From Botryococcus braunii (Eukaryota > Chlorophyta > Trebouxiophyceae), in the NCBI GenBank assembly GCA_002005505.1, contig KV908546.1, forward strand, positions 124,922 to 188,921: a stretch of DNA of 64,000 bases, in the 5' to 3' direction. The notes under the pieces are model-generated. The model ran no database searches, was not told where the DNA came from, and saw only the letters and a list, made by a program, of their open reading frames with translations. A program made the position numbers and the translations under genes. Positions 1 to 9,558 of the stretch are shown here, piece by piece. Within the stretch, counting starts at the first letter, position 1; each line of letters opens with the position of its first letter.

Positions 1-410
1 GCTTGGAGATTATAACCCCCAATGAACTTCCTACATATATATTCATATGCAACATATGCAGAGGATAAATCAGATAATTCCCCGTGCCACTCTTCGGGTA
101 CAGATTCATACAGCAACAGCAGTGCTGCAGCATCATGCGTGGTCCCAGGCATGTCCTCAAGTACTGCAGGCAGTGATCCCTTGGCCTCATTTGCTGCAAG
201 GTACGCATTCTTCCAAATCATAATGTTGTGTCCCTTTTCTTTTAGCTTGATATGTACCTTCACAAGTGTAGCAATCACCTTTGGCAACTCATCACCTTCT
301 CCCCTGGATGTGCTGGGAGTGCAAGGCTCTCTCACAGGTGTTGAGGTAGTGGTCTCACTCACAGACGCAGAGGTTCCACTAGATGACTGACTCTTCTTCT
401 TAGAAGTCAT
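1..410 (-). CDS. gag: Gag N-terminal part, copia element A (cut by window edge)
   Basis: Minus-strand start of a copia Gag polyprotein. The ATG at 410-408 begins a lysine/serine-rich leader (MTSKKKSQS) followed by a Ser/Thr-rich stretch, then the N-terminal part of the copia capsid domain. The protein is nearly identical to the Gag of element G (52602 downward), which continues through a zinc knuckle, protease and integrase. Gag forms the virus-like particle in the cytoplasm. The frame is open to the window edge, so about 137 residues are visible. It starts 51 nt after the ORF0 stop and is in the same frame as ORF0, but several in-frame stops lie between them, so it needs its own initiation. 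An upstream in-frame ATG cannot be excluded. Confidence 0.85.
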   Translation of the reverse strand, partial: MTSKKKSQSSSGTSASVSETTTSTPVREPCTPSTSRGEGDELPKVIATLVKVHIKLKEKGHNIMIWKNAYLAANEAKGSLPAVLEDMPGTTHDAAALLLLYESVPEEWHGELSDLSSAYVAYEYICRKFIGGYNLQ

Positions 411-461
411 AGTGTGCACACTGAATGTCAGTTTCTAGCGTCAGAGGTACACTTAAACCAC

Positions 462-959
462 TTACTCCACAATGCCTTCAAGGTCTGAATCAGTTTCCCA
501 CTCAGACTCGTCACGAATGTTAGGGATCAGCACATCCTGAAAGGCCTTCACTGGAATAGTTGCCAGTGCAGACTCAACCGCCAAATATGCAGTGTGCTCA
601 GCAAATTCTTGCTCTCTGTTGAGCCACTTCGTTACACTACAATACCTCCGAAATTTCTCTTTGGTGATGAAACCTGGTTCCAAATTAACGAATGATTGTT
701 CCCAAGGAGTGAACTTGTATGCTGGATACGTGGGAAATCTTGAACCAAACCACGCTGGCAGGGGGAGAGGTCGTCCAACGTACAGATGAAACACGTAGTC
801 TTTTACAATGGCAGCCCGTTCGTCAGGAGTCCGATCTCCTTGCTGTCCTCCGTTTCTGATTCTATCGTTGTACGAAGGTGGACCGGTTCTTAACCGAGCA
901 GGAACGTCGACGTTGGTAGTCTTGCGAGCAGTCTGCTTCGATCTGCGGCGCTTGGCCAT
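462..959 (-). CDS. ORF0, unrecognised 165-aa protein upstream of gag (element A)
   Basis: An uninterrupted ORF between PBS and gag. I chose the ATG at 959-957 (MAKRRR) because the same Met-Ala-Lys start and the same 498-nt length recur in elements E and G; an in-frame Met also exists at 995. The N-terminus is basic (Lys/Arg-rich, about residues 2-15). A conserved core follows: PPSYNDRIR, RTPDERA, VKDYV, WFGSRFPTYPAYKFTPWE, FVNLEPGFIT. The last 15 or so residues are acidic (Asp/Glu). I see no zinc finger, transmembrane segment or protease motif and recognise no family. In standard copia elements gag is the first ORF, so this is an extra cistron. It could be a nucleic-acid-binding or regulatory accessory protein, which is speculation. 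Retention in four copies with conserved core residues argues that it is coding. Confidence 0.75.
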   Translation of the reverse strand: MAKRRRSKQTARKTTNVDVPARLRTGPPSYNDRIRNGGQQGDRTPDERAAIVKDYVFHLYVGRPLPLPAWFGSRFPTYPAYKFTPWEQSFVNLEPGFITKEKFRRYCSVTKWLNREQEFAEHTAYLAVESALATIPVKAFQDVLIPNIRDESEWETDSDLEGIVE

Positions 960-1013
960 ACAGCTTCTCGTCTCCGATTCTTGAGCCAGCCACACACACT
1001 CAACGGGAGAGTG

Positions 1014-1027
1014 GTGGGCCCATAACC
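1014..1027 (-). promoter_or_regulatory. Primer-binding site of element A (half tRNA-iMet type)
   Basis: On the minus strand GGTTATGGGCCCAC directly follows the LTR end. Its complement GTGGGCCCATAACC is the anticodon-arm sequence (CAU anticodon) of eukaryotic initiator tRNA-Met, so priming would use an internal tRNA fragment as in Drosophila copia. The LTR terminus repeats the complement, so GCCCATAACC-5 nt-GGTTATGGGC forms a perfect 10-bp stem across the LTR/PBS junction (1018-1042). Confidence 0.85.
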
Positions 1028-1719
1028 TGTTAGGTTATGGGCTTGGCGTATTCCTGTGCAGTGGCGGCACGGAGGGTGTGAGTCAAAGTTCGCTCTACTG
1101 TGTGACGAAGAGTAGAGTCTAGAACATGAACAATCAAGGACTGATTGGGCAACTTTAAGGAAACACCCGGAGTGCTTGTGAAGTCCCAAACAAGTGTATT
1201 ACAATTGCTCACTTGCTCTCTCTTAACAACGGAATTCAAACTATCCTAACTGGTACGTACTCAGAAAGGATCAATCTCATTGTCCGATGATAAGATAGCC
1301 AAGCACATACACATAACACGAAATATTAAGGTCAACAAAGCGTCAAATCTCCCAATCTATTCACCATCACGTTACCTGTGCAGTGGCGGCACGGAGGGTG
1401 TGAATCAAAGTTCGCTCTACTGTGTGACGAAGAGTAGAGTCTAGAACATGAACAATCAAGGACTGATTGGGCAACTTTAAGGAAACACCCGGAGTGCTTG
1501 TGAAGTCCCAAACAAGTGCCTTGCCTCTCCGTGCTAGCACCACTACCTTCCTGCACTAAACGTGTCTGTAACTTGCGTTATCTTTATCTTCATTCAAATT
1601 GTTCCTAACCGCTAAGTCTTTGTAGTTTCGCCCATATTAGTCATTTATTATTGTCACTGACGGAATAGCCACTATTACTCCACTAAGGGAAAGGCATAAA
1701 TAACTCATCCAATATAACA
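1028..1719 (-). repeat. 5' LTR of element A (692 bp)
   Basis: In + orientation it runs TGTTAGG...ATAACA. It matches E's 5' LTR (48988-49679) in length and almost base for base. It contains an internal direct repeat of 144 bp (1053-1196 and 1375-1518). Each copy holds short inverted repeats (CTCTACT/AGTAGAG and CAATCA/TGATTG). Confidence 0.85.
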
Positions 1720-1957
1720 GAAACACCCGGAGTGCTTCTGTAGTCCCAAACAAGTGCCTTGCCTCTCCGTGCTAGCACCACTACCTTCCTACACTAAACG
1801 TGTCTGTAACTTGCGTTATCTCTATCTACATTCAAATTGTTCCTAACCGCGAAGTCTTTGTAGTTTCGCCCATATTAGTCATTTATTATTGTCACTGACG
1901 GAAAAGCCACTATTACTCCACTGAGGGAAAGGCATAAATTACTCATCCAATACAACA
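1720..1957 (-). repeat. 3' LTR of element E, terminal 238 bp
   Basis: It ends CAATACAACA and is followed at once by the reverse complement of a polypurine tract and the end of E pol. It corresponds to the outer 238 bp of the 692-bp LTR, the remainder having been displaced left of the window by element A. A copy of the same 238 bp lies directly beside it (1482-1719) as part of A's LTR. Confidence 0.85.
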
Positions 1958-2107
1958 CTTCCCCTTGCCTTTTCCTCACCAGAACTTGGCAAGACCCAGT
2001 GAGTTTCTATGACCCTGAAACACTAATCTTACAAGTGGTTTAGTGAAGATGTCAGCCACATTCCTGGCAGACTGAATGTATGTGAAGTCAACCTGCCCCT
2101 TTGCAAT
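1958..2107 (-). pseudogene. pol: E pol, last segment (RNase H C-terminus) and polypurine tract
   Basis: Minus strand encodes the end of copia Pol with GQVDF and the ARNVADIFTKPL signature typical of the copia C-terminus. The purine-rich strand next to the LTR (1958-1973, AAAAGGCAAGGGGAAG on the minus strand) is the polypurine tract that primes plus-strand synthesis. The reading continues across element B at 9119-9558, joined at the TSD GCAAT. Confidence 0.9.
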
Positions 2108-2801
2108 TGTGAAAGGTTATGGGCAATCGGCTTTCCCTGTACAAAGCAGACAGGTCGTCAATAGACGAAGTTACTCCAGCTACAGTCCGTACGACTGTCT
2201 GCTGAGTGCCACACACAACTGTCGGACAAGACTAGCATCTGGTGATGCCCAGCATCTTTCACAACCAGTTTCGTTACATCATTATCTTGTACACAAGCAC
2301 CGATCAAGCAATCACTAGATAAGGCTCTAGACGGCTACGTTCAAGTACATGCCTATACTCCCTGAAGTCACTGTCCCTTATCTGTTTGAGTGACTACAGG
2401 GTACACTAAGCTTGTTCACTCTCACAATAGCAACAATGATACAACACACACTGCCGCACCGTACCTGTACAAAGCAGACAGGTCGTCAATAGACGAAGTT
2501 ACTCCAGCTACAGTCCGTACGACTGTCTGCTGAGTGCCACACACAACTGTCGGACAAGACTAGCATCTGGTGATGCCCAGCATCTTTCACAACCAGTTGG
2601 TATTCACTCCGGTGGGGCAGCCTTAAGAGTTCATCCGACAAACGTGTGATCTAGATAGGATTGTACCTTATGTTCGAAAACGTCCAGAATCTGCCGTGTC
2701 TCAAGGTACCTTATGTTCTCAATGGACCCATATCCTAATAGTGCACACATGAAGATCACTTAAAGCACAAGGCATTCAATAATAATGTTCAGAACTCAAC
2801 A
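2108..2801 (-). repeat. 3' LTR of element B (694 bp)
   Basis: Termini in + orientation are TGTGAAAGG...AACTCAACA. It matches 8425-9118. An internal 135-bp direct repeat occupies 2136-2270 and 2464-2598. Each copy contains the inverted repeat GCAGACAG/CTGTCTGC extended by TCGT/ACGA. Confidence 0.92.
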
Positions 2802-2815
2802 CTTCCCCTTGCCTG
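2802..2815 (-). promoter_or_regulatory. Polypurine tract of element B
   Basis: Minus strand reads GCAAGGGGAAG just before the 3' LTR. The same core precedes the 3' LTRs of C (40434-40449) and E (1958-1973). Confidence 0.8.
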
Positions 2816-2821
2816 CATGCT

Positions 2822-5373
2822 TTAAGTGTATCTTCTCAAACCTAGTGAATCACGATGACCAACAAACACGGGCTTGGCAAGTGGCTTGGTCATAATGTCA
2901 GCCACATTGCGTGCAGATTCCACATAGAGGATATCTACCTGCCCAAGTGCCATAGCTTCCCTAGCGTAGTGGAAGCTTACTGCAACGTGCTTTGTGAATT
3001 TGGAATACAGGGGGTTCCGTAAATTAGAAATGCATCCTTGGTTGTCACAGAAAATTTTGACCCTCCAAGGTGCAGCCCCTATCTCTTCCAAGAAGCCCCT
3101 TAGCCAGTTGGCTTCCTTCACAATATGGCCAGCTGCCATAAACTCAGCTTGCACAGTTGAGGTAGCAACTGAGCTCTGCTTCTTGCTTCCCCAAACCACG
3201 GCACTACCATAGACTGATAGAACATAGCCAGTGGTGGAATACCTGTAGTCCAGGTCCCCAGCATAGTCGGCATCAACATAGCCTTCTAGCTCAGGGCCCT
3301 TTCCACCCAGAGTAAGAGCTAACTCTCTGGTATCTCTCAAGTACTTCAGCACTCGAATGGCCTCATTCCAGTGTGAGGTAGTGGGTGTCATTCTATACCT
3401 TGACAACACTCCAACAGCCTGAGAAATGTCAGGCCGGGTCGTATTGGCTATGTACAGTAACGATCCAATTAACTCGCAGTATCGATGACCAGGTGGCAGA
3501 GGGGTACCAGCCCCATGTGACATACCATCTGAGGACTCGGGTCTGCTGCTAGCCACGAAGTCCTTGGACATGGGGGTATCAACCCCACGTCCATCATCAG
3601 CAACGCCAAACTTCTCCACAAGAGCATCAATCTTGGGAGTGCAACTCATGGAAATAGTGCCCTGAACTCTATTGCGTAGGACCTGACACCCCAGGAAATC
3701 ATTCACCTCTCCCAAATCATGGATGGTGAAGTCCTTCTTCAATAACTCTTTCCCCCACTCAATCTCTGCAATCACTCTGGCAACTATGAGAAGATCATCG
3801 ACATAAACAAGAATAAACGACAGATTACCATCAGGGGCCCTCCTGATGTATACCCCAGCGTCGCTCTTGCACACACTATACCCCATCACGCTCAACTTGT
3901 CGCTCAAGGTCTTGTGCCAAGCCCGTGGGGCTTGCTTAAGACCGTAGAGTGCCTTCCTGAGCTTGCACACAACTCTCGTGTTGCCATTCTCAAATCCTGG
4001 TGGTTGGGTCACATAGACCTCTTCCTCCAACTCCCCATTGAGAAAAGCTGTCTTGATATCCACTTGGTGGATCTCAAGATTTTGTGTGGCAGCCACTGCC
4101 AGCACAGCTCTCCTAGCACCATAGCTGCTGGTAGGTGCAAAAACCTCACCAACATCTATACCAGGAATCTGTCTGCAACCCTGGGCAACCAATCTTGCTT
4201 TAAACCGAGTTACATTCCCATGTGCATCGTTTTTTGTAGAAAAAATCCAATGAACAGGGATAACTTTCTGCCCATGGGGTCTTTCCACATACTGCATAAC
4301 CTCATGGGTGTCTAAAGACTCCATCTCCTCTTGCATTGCCTGCTGCCAAAACTCCCACTGAGGTGAGCGCTGGGCTTCCCTCAAGTTTGAGGGCACGTGA
4401 ACTTTTCCCAACGTGACAGAAGGTACACTCTGTACCTTATGCTGTGGTGCAGCAGGGCTGTCAGCCTTACTGATGCTGTTCCCTTCTCTCTCTCTCTCTC
4501 CCTGGTTGCCAGAATAAGGTACATTATGTACCTTATGCTGGGACTGGGCAGTACTGCCGGGATTATCTGATTCCTTCTCAAGTCTCTCTCTCTCTCCTTG
4601 ACTACTGGACTCATGTGCAGCACCCTTACATTCTCGCACCTTCCGCAATGCAGAGGGGAGCAGCAGCTCTCTCTCTCTCCTGGACTCACACTTGGGCACA
4701 CTACCCAGACTTGCCTGAGCTGCGCCTACAATGTCAGCCTGCACACCATAAGCATGACTAGCCAGTGACTGGGATTGGGCACCAGCTTCCCCTACTGCTG
4801 GCATGTCTAACCCACTGCTCTCATCTCTTACATCTGCACCGAACATAGCCTCGACTGTCTCAACCTGCCCCTGCATATCAGGGAGACCAACCATGTTTGG
4901 CTCACTCACAATTGCCTGACCTGGGTCAGGGGCATGCAATGGGATGTCAGAATGCTCTCTCCTAGCCACGCGCTGTACATAACGCTGCTCCCTTGTAAGG
5001 GTGGTCCCTGGAGGAAGGGGAATTTGTGACTTCCCCTGCATTCGCAACCCCTCTTGTACCTTCTGCATTTTTTCTACCTGGGATTGAGTTTCTACACCCC
5101 CCCTGGCCAGATTCTGCATATGCTCAAGCACCGACCACGAGTGCTGAGATGGTTCTGGGGTCCCAACAGTAGAATCCAGGCTGGTGGGGGTTCCTTGGTC
5201 ATGTGCTGCTGTGGTCCCGTCTCCAGACTGATCCCCAGCACAAAGTCCAGAGGTCCCAGGAGCCCCAGTGGAAAGCGTCTCCACTCCATGGTCATCCTCC
5301 TCATCCCAGAACGTGGGTGGAGCAGCAGAGGGAATTGCTTGAGGCGTTGCCAGATTCTCACTGCCAAGGGGGG
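2822..5373 (-). CDS. pol: Copia Pol: INT C-terminal linker, reverse transcriptase and RNase H (element B)
   Basis: Minus-strand ORF of about 850 codons in the frame that ends at 2822. In order it has a long low-complexity linker after integrase, with a Ser/Arg/Glu-rich part encoded by CT repeats near 4486-4500. The RT follows (VHWIFSTKND near 4250, [29 protein letters not shown]). The catalytic YVDD is at about 3794-3805, then SLLYIANTTRPDISQAVG, RNase H (YVDADYAGD, VVWGSKKQSS) and the ARNVADIMTKPL tail. It copies element RNA to cDNA in the particle. No ATG starts it: it is the continuation of Gag-Pol (5374-8034) and is shifted out of frame at a run of six C (5368-5373). That may be a mutation or a sequencing error. 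A programmed frameshift here would be unusual for this family. Confidence 0.9.
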
Positions 5374-8034
5374 TGATATCCTAGAATCATAGACAGACCC
5401 AGGCTGGACCTTTGATAGACCCACTCTCTCAGCCCCCCTCAAGTGCTCGATAAAGCTGACGTCCCTACTCTCCTTCCACACTCCATTCCCCACGTACACA
5501 CGATACGCTTTAGACTGGGGACAATAACCAGTAAACATCCCAGGGATGGTCTTGGGCCCAAAAACAGACCTTTGGCCACTGGGAATGTGCACATGGGCTA
5601 CACAGCCAAACGTGCGCAGCACAGACACATCAGGTTTGACACCAAAGAATAATTCCATGGGGGTCAGGGACCTGCCTGAAGTAGGACCCACATTGTAGAG
5701 GAGGGTAGCTGTCTCAAGCGCCTCCTTCCAAAGGGAGGGGTCTGCTGCAGCATGGACCAACAGAGTCCTTGTTCGCTCCTTCAGGGTCCTATTCATCCTC
5801 TCCGCCACCCCATTCTGCTGAGGCGTGTAGGGCGCTGAGGACTCCATCTTAGTGCCCTGCTGAGCACAAAACTCTTTGAATTGCTGGTTCAGGAACTCTG
5901 AACCCCTGTCAGTCCTCACACACTTCACAACCGTGCCTCGTTGGGTCTGCCAAAAACGGAGCAGGTCTATCACAGCCTTTGGGATGCAATCCTTTGACTT
6001 CACAGGCAGGGAGGCAACTTGGTGTGAACTTTCATCCACTACAGTGACCCAATATCGTTCACCTGTGATGGCAGCAGGTGATATGGGACCCACAGTATCC
6101 ACATGGACTCTATCGAGTGGGTGATGTGCAGGCCTGGAAGATACAGGGAAAGGAGGTCTGGAGTGTTTCCCTTGTATACACGATTCACAGTGCTTGGGGC
6201 ACTCAGAGCAGGGAGCAAGGGAGATATTGATTCCTGTAACCAGATCTTCCTTGGAGAACCTCTGCATGCTGCTGGCACCAGGATGACCTAACCTAGCATG
6301 CCACAGAGATCTCTCGCTACACACGTGTCCTTTCCTAAGATGAGACGCCTCAGCCATGTGATCAATATGTCTGCAGCCAACTTGCTGCCCTCTGACAGGA
6401 CTAACAAACTCCAAAAAAAACAGACCTCGTGCGCGGGTGATATCTCCACACCACCCTTCAGGTCCCTTCATGGCTGTGTAACCACCTGCAGTGTCAGTCA
6501 GGAAAGATGCTCCATCCTGAATTGCACCAGTGACTGAAATGAGGTTGGTATGCGCAGAAGGAACACACTGCACATTGTGCAGCCAGAATACTTCGTGCCT
6601 TGCATTCACAAGGCATACAGACCCAGATGCAATGATTCCTCCCTTGGCGTCTGAGGTTGCCAAGTGCAGAGGAAGAGGCTGTCTATGCATAACTGGATTA
6701 TGGAGCAATGAGAGATCATTGACTATATGCACAGAGGCACCACTATCTATTAACCAAGATGTGCTGCTAGCTCCATGCGAAGTTGGGGCAAGCACATTGA
6801 GAGAGATAAACATCGCCTCACCAGAAGGAGGGGGTGGAGGTGGTAAATGCCACCCCGGAAACGTGTGTTGACTTGTTGGATAGTTATATGCTGAAGGAGG
6901 TCCAGGGCTGGAAGCGGATGAAGGCGGGCCACCCCGGCCAGATCCATGGTCCCACCAGGCTTGAGGAGACGACTGTGGGCCTCCCTGGCCCCAGTAAGCT
7001 GCAGGCCCAACGCTTGCCGCTTGCATGTTTTGATGCAGAGCCTGCAGCTGCCTGAGCGGTCCGCAGTCAGTCATGAAGTGGCCCTTTGCCTTGCAGAAGT
7101 GGCATGTAAGCTCCTCTCTGGGCCTTCTTGCCCTGCCAGGTCCACGCCCCCTGCCACCAAAAGTAGTTGCAGAGGGGCCAGCGGGAGGCTGTTCGTTTGC
7201 TGGTAGTGCTGCTCCAACTCCCGGTACTGCTCCCACTCCTGGTGCAGCTCCAGCGCTTGATGACGCTCCAGCTACCCCCCCAGAGGGACCAGCCACTGCT
7301 GCAGCTGCCATGGCCTGAGGTGTTCCCTCTGCAGGTGGGTCCTTGTACCCACGGCTGGCTGCGGCGCGCAGGATTCTTTGAATCAGCTCCAATGGCGGCT
7401 TGTCGGTTGCCATAACCTCCAGGGACTCGAGCCTCAGCACAGGAGGGAGGCCCTTCACCATCAGCTCCCCAACATTGTGGTCCAAGAGGATGAACGCGTT
7501 GTTTCTGAGACTTGTAGCCAGATCCATCATTCTGTAGAGGTAGACCTTGAGTGTCTCCCCTGTCTTGATGCCCTGCTCCATTTCCTTGTACCACTCAAGG
7601 TTGATGTCTTGGTTGCTCCCTCCAGTGTGACTGTTCTTCACCCACGCGATGAAGTCGAACGCTGCTTTGTGGCATGAGATCTGAGAATGCCAGATGACTG
7701 GAACTGACTGGATCAGCCACTGCTTGATGGCTGAGTTCTCCACCGACCCTGGCATTGGTCTCTCCAAAGCCGCTCTGACCCCCTTGGTGTTTGCGCACGC
7801 CTCCAAATTTTCATACCAAAATTCAAAATTGCGCCCTCCATCATCAAGCATGACAGTCATCTTTGGATTAGAGGTATTGGGGATGTAGGCTGCCTTGTCA
7901 ATCTCCACCTTTGGTTCTGCAGTGGCTGATTGTGTCCCGGTCATAGACTGCCCTGGAGTGGCCCCACTGACTTCTCCAGGTTGAGACATTGCTGTTTCAC
8001 TGCTACTTTCCTTTTCTTTGCCCCTTTTTGTCAT
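5374..8034 (-). CDS. gag-pol: Copia Gag-protease-integrase polyprotein (element B)
   Basis: Minus-strand ORF starting at 8034, running open past the pol frame to 5092 although the true frame appears to change at 5368-5373. In order: Gag with capsid region (about residues 50-240) and an Ala/Pro/Gly-rich stretch, then a CCHC zinc knuckle CHFCKAKGHFMTDC near residue 311. The aspartic protease has DSGAS near residue 428. The integrase zinc region (LWHARLGHPG to CESCIQGK, about residues 577-620) is followed by the DDE core (HVDTVGP, RTDRGSEF, PQQNGVAER about residue 738) and the start of the INT C-terminal linker. It makes the particle, matures the polyprotein and inserts cDNA. Start choice: first Met after the leader, followed by a basic and Ser-rich N-terminus. 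Confidence 0.92.
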
Positions 8035-8410
8035 ACTATTGTCACTTCACCAGCCAAACTTACTCATAAACTTCTGGAATGCAGCAATACCCTACAATTC
8101 CCTCCATGTCATGGAAATTTACCAGCCAGTCTTGCACAGTAGTAGCAGATATGTTCCCCTCAGAAGTTTGCGCCGGAGTCCGGCCCGACTCACTCAGTGC
8201 TTCTAGACAACGTCTATGAATGATAAAGCACAGCTAAAACTTCAATTATGAATTTCCCAGAAAGGTAAACTGTGAGTAAGATAATGGTCCTGGTACACTC
8301 GAGTTCCCTTGCGCCGCTGCGCCATGCTCGAGCTCCTTTGTTGACGCTTACGTCTGACCCATCCGTAGACGACCTTCACTCCTGCTTTTACTTGGCTCAG
8401 CTGGAAGGGC
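8035..8410 (-). other. 5' leader of element B, with a 27-codon ORF in the ORF0 position
   Basis: The 376 bp between PBS and Gag contain no long ORF. A short ORF on the minus strand (8325-8242) begins MAQRRKGTR, resembling the MAKRRR start of ORF0 in A, E and G and placed similarly after the PBS, but it stops after 27 residues. It may be a remnant of ORF0 or a chance basic peptide. I see nothing else in this stretch. Confidence 0.4.
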
Positions 8411-8424
8411 GTGGGCCCATAACC
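8411..8424 (-). promoter_or_regulatory. Primer-binding site of element B (half tRNA-iMet type)
   Basis: GGTTATGGGCCCAC on the minus strand directly follows the LTR and is complementary to the initiator tRNA-Met anticodon arm. The LTR end supplies the partner for a 10-bp stem (GCCCATAACC/GGTTATGGGC) with a 7-nt loop that differs from the 5-nt loop in A, E and G. Confidence 0.85.
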
Positions 8425-9118
8425 TGTGAAAGGTTATGGGCAATCGGCTTTCCCTGTACAAAGCAGACAGGTCGTCAATAGACGAAGTTACTCCAGCTAC
8501 AGTCCGTACGACTGTCTGCTGAGTGCCACACACAACTGTCGGACAAGACTAGCATCTGGTGATGCCCAGCATCTTTCACAACCAGTTTCGTTACATCATT
8601 ATCTTGTACACAAGCACCGATCAAGCAATCACTAGATAAGGCTCTAGACGGCTACGTTCAAGTACATGCCTATACTCCCTGAAGTCACTGTCCCTTATCT
8701 GTTTGAGTGACTACAGGGTACACTAAGCTTGTTCACTCTCACAATAGCAACAATGATACAACACACACTGCCGCACCGTACCTGTACAAAGCAGACAGGT
8801 CGTCAATAGACGAAGTTACTCCAGCTACAGTCCGTACGACTGTCTGCTGAGTGCCACACACAACTGTCGGACAAGACTAGCATCTGGTGATGCCCAGCAT
8901 CTTTCACAACCAGTTGGTATTCACTCCGGTGGGGCAGCCTTAAGAGTTCATCCGACAAACGTGTGATCTAGATAGGATTGTACCTTATGTTCGAAAACGT
9001 CCAGAATCTGCCGTGTCTCAAGGTACCTTATGTTCTCAATGGACCCATATCCTAATAGTGCACACATGAAGATCACTTAAAGCACAAGGCATTCAATAAT
9101 AATGTTCAGAACTCAACA
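8425..9118 (-). repeat. 5' LTR of element B (694 bp)
   Basis: Same sequence as 2108-2801 as far as I can see, and the outer boundary is fixed by TSD GCAAT at 9119-9123. It carries the same internal 135-bp direct repeat. Confidence 0.92.
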
Positions 9119-9558
9119 GCAATAGCTTCACGTGCAAAGTGACAGCTGATTGCAATGTGCTTGGTATGTTTAGAATACACTGGATTCCTGAGGTGGTTGA
9201 TGCACCCTTGGTTATCACAATGTATCTTCACTATCCAGGGTAACACGCCAATTTCCTCTAGGAATCCCCTCAGCCAATTAGCTTCCTTCACAACAGCACT
9301 TGCTGCCATGAATTCTGCTTCTACTGTGAAAGTAGCCACAGCAGATTGCTTTTTACTTCCCCACACAACTGCTCCTCCAAACACAGTGAGGACGAAGCCG
9401 GTGTTGGAGAAACGGTGGTCTTGATCTCCACCGTAATTAGCATCAACATATCCCTCCAACTCTGTTTCTTTTCCACCAAGGATCAGAACCAGGTCTCGGG
9501 TTCCCTTAAGATATTTCAACACACGGATGGCCTCATTCCAGTGTGCTGTTGTGGGTGA
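9119..9558 (-). pseudogene. pol: E pol segment: RNase H
   Basis: Minus strand encodes copia RNase H: VLKYLKGTRDLVLILGG, EGYVDANYGGDQD, VVWGSKKQSAVAT, EAEFMAAS and NPVYSKHTKHIAIS. It is bounded by element B (TSD GCAAT) on the left and element M (TSD GGTGA) on the right. It belongs with 14346-14479 upstream and 1958-2107 downstream. No stop was seen inside this segment. Confidence 0.9.

Larger units (their letters stand above)
1..1719 (-). mobile_element. Ty1/copia element A (5' part only), inserted in the 3' LTR of element E
   Basis: Read on the minus strand this is 5' LTR (1719-1028), PBS (1027-1014), ORF0 (959-462) and the start of gag (410-1). The rest lies left of the window. Positions 1028-1719 equal one full 692-bp LTR, the same length as E's 5' LTR at 48988-49679. 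Positions 1720-1957 are a 238-bp LTR end that abuts E's polypurine tract. The simplest reading is that A inserted into E's 3' LTR, giving a predicted TSD of GAAAC (1720-1724) whose partner is outside. A's LTR is E-like while its ORF0 and gag are almost identical to those of G. Confidence 0.85.
2108..9118 (-). mobile_element. Ty1/copia element B, full length (7.0 kb), TSD GCAAT
   Basis: It has two 694-bp LTRs (2108-2801 and 8425-9118) in which I noticed no differences, PBS 8411-8424, Gag-PR-INT 8034-5374, RT-RNase H 5373-2822 and polypurine tract 2815-2802. The TSD GCAAT is at 2103-2107 and 9119-9123. Domain order PR-INT-RT-RH is Ty1/copia. It is a different subfamily from E, G and C and belongs with H. 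One frameshift separates the two large ORFs, and the full ORF0 is absent. Apart from that frameshift it looks recent and nearly intact. Confidence 0.93.

Noticed and set aside
22..390. 122-codon ORF on the + strand (and its twin at 52214-52582)
   Set aside because: Both are antisense shadows of the conserved gag start on the minus strand.
1014..1042. Possible tRNA gene at GGGCCCATAAC
   Set aside because: Only the anticodon arm is present; no acceptor stem, D or T arms. It is a primer-binding site.
1028..1957. One oversized 930-bp LTR shared by two tandem elements
   Set aside because: 1028-1719 is exactly one 692-bp LTR and 1720-1957 is a 238-bp LTR end, so insertion of A into E's 3' LTR explains the structure better.
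2108..2801. CRISPR-like array from repeated blocks in LTRs
   Set aside because: Only two copies of a long repeat inside a eukaryotic LTR; no short regular repeat-spacer pattern.
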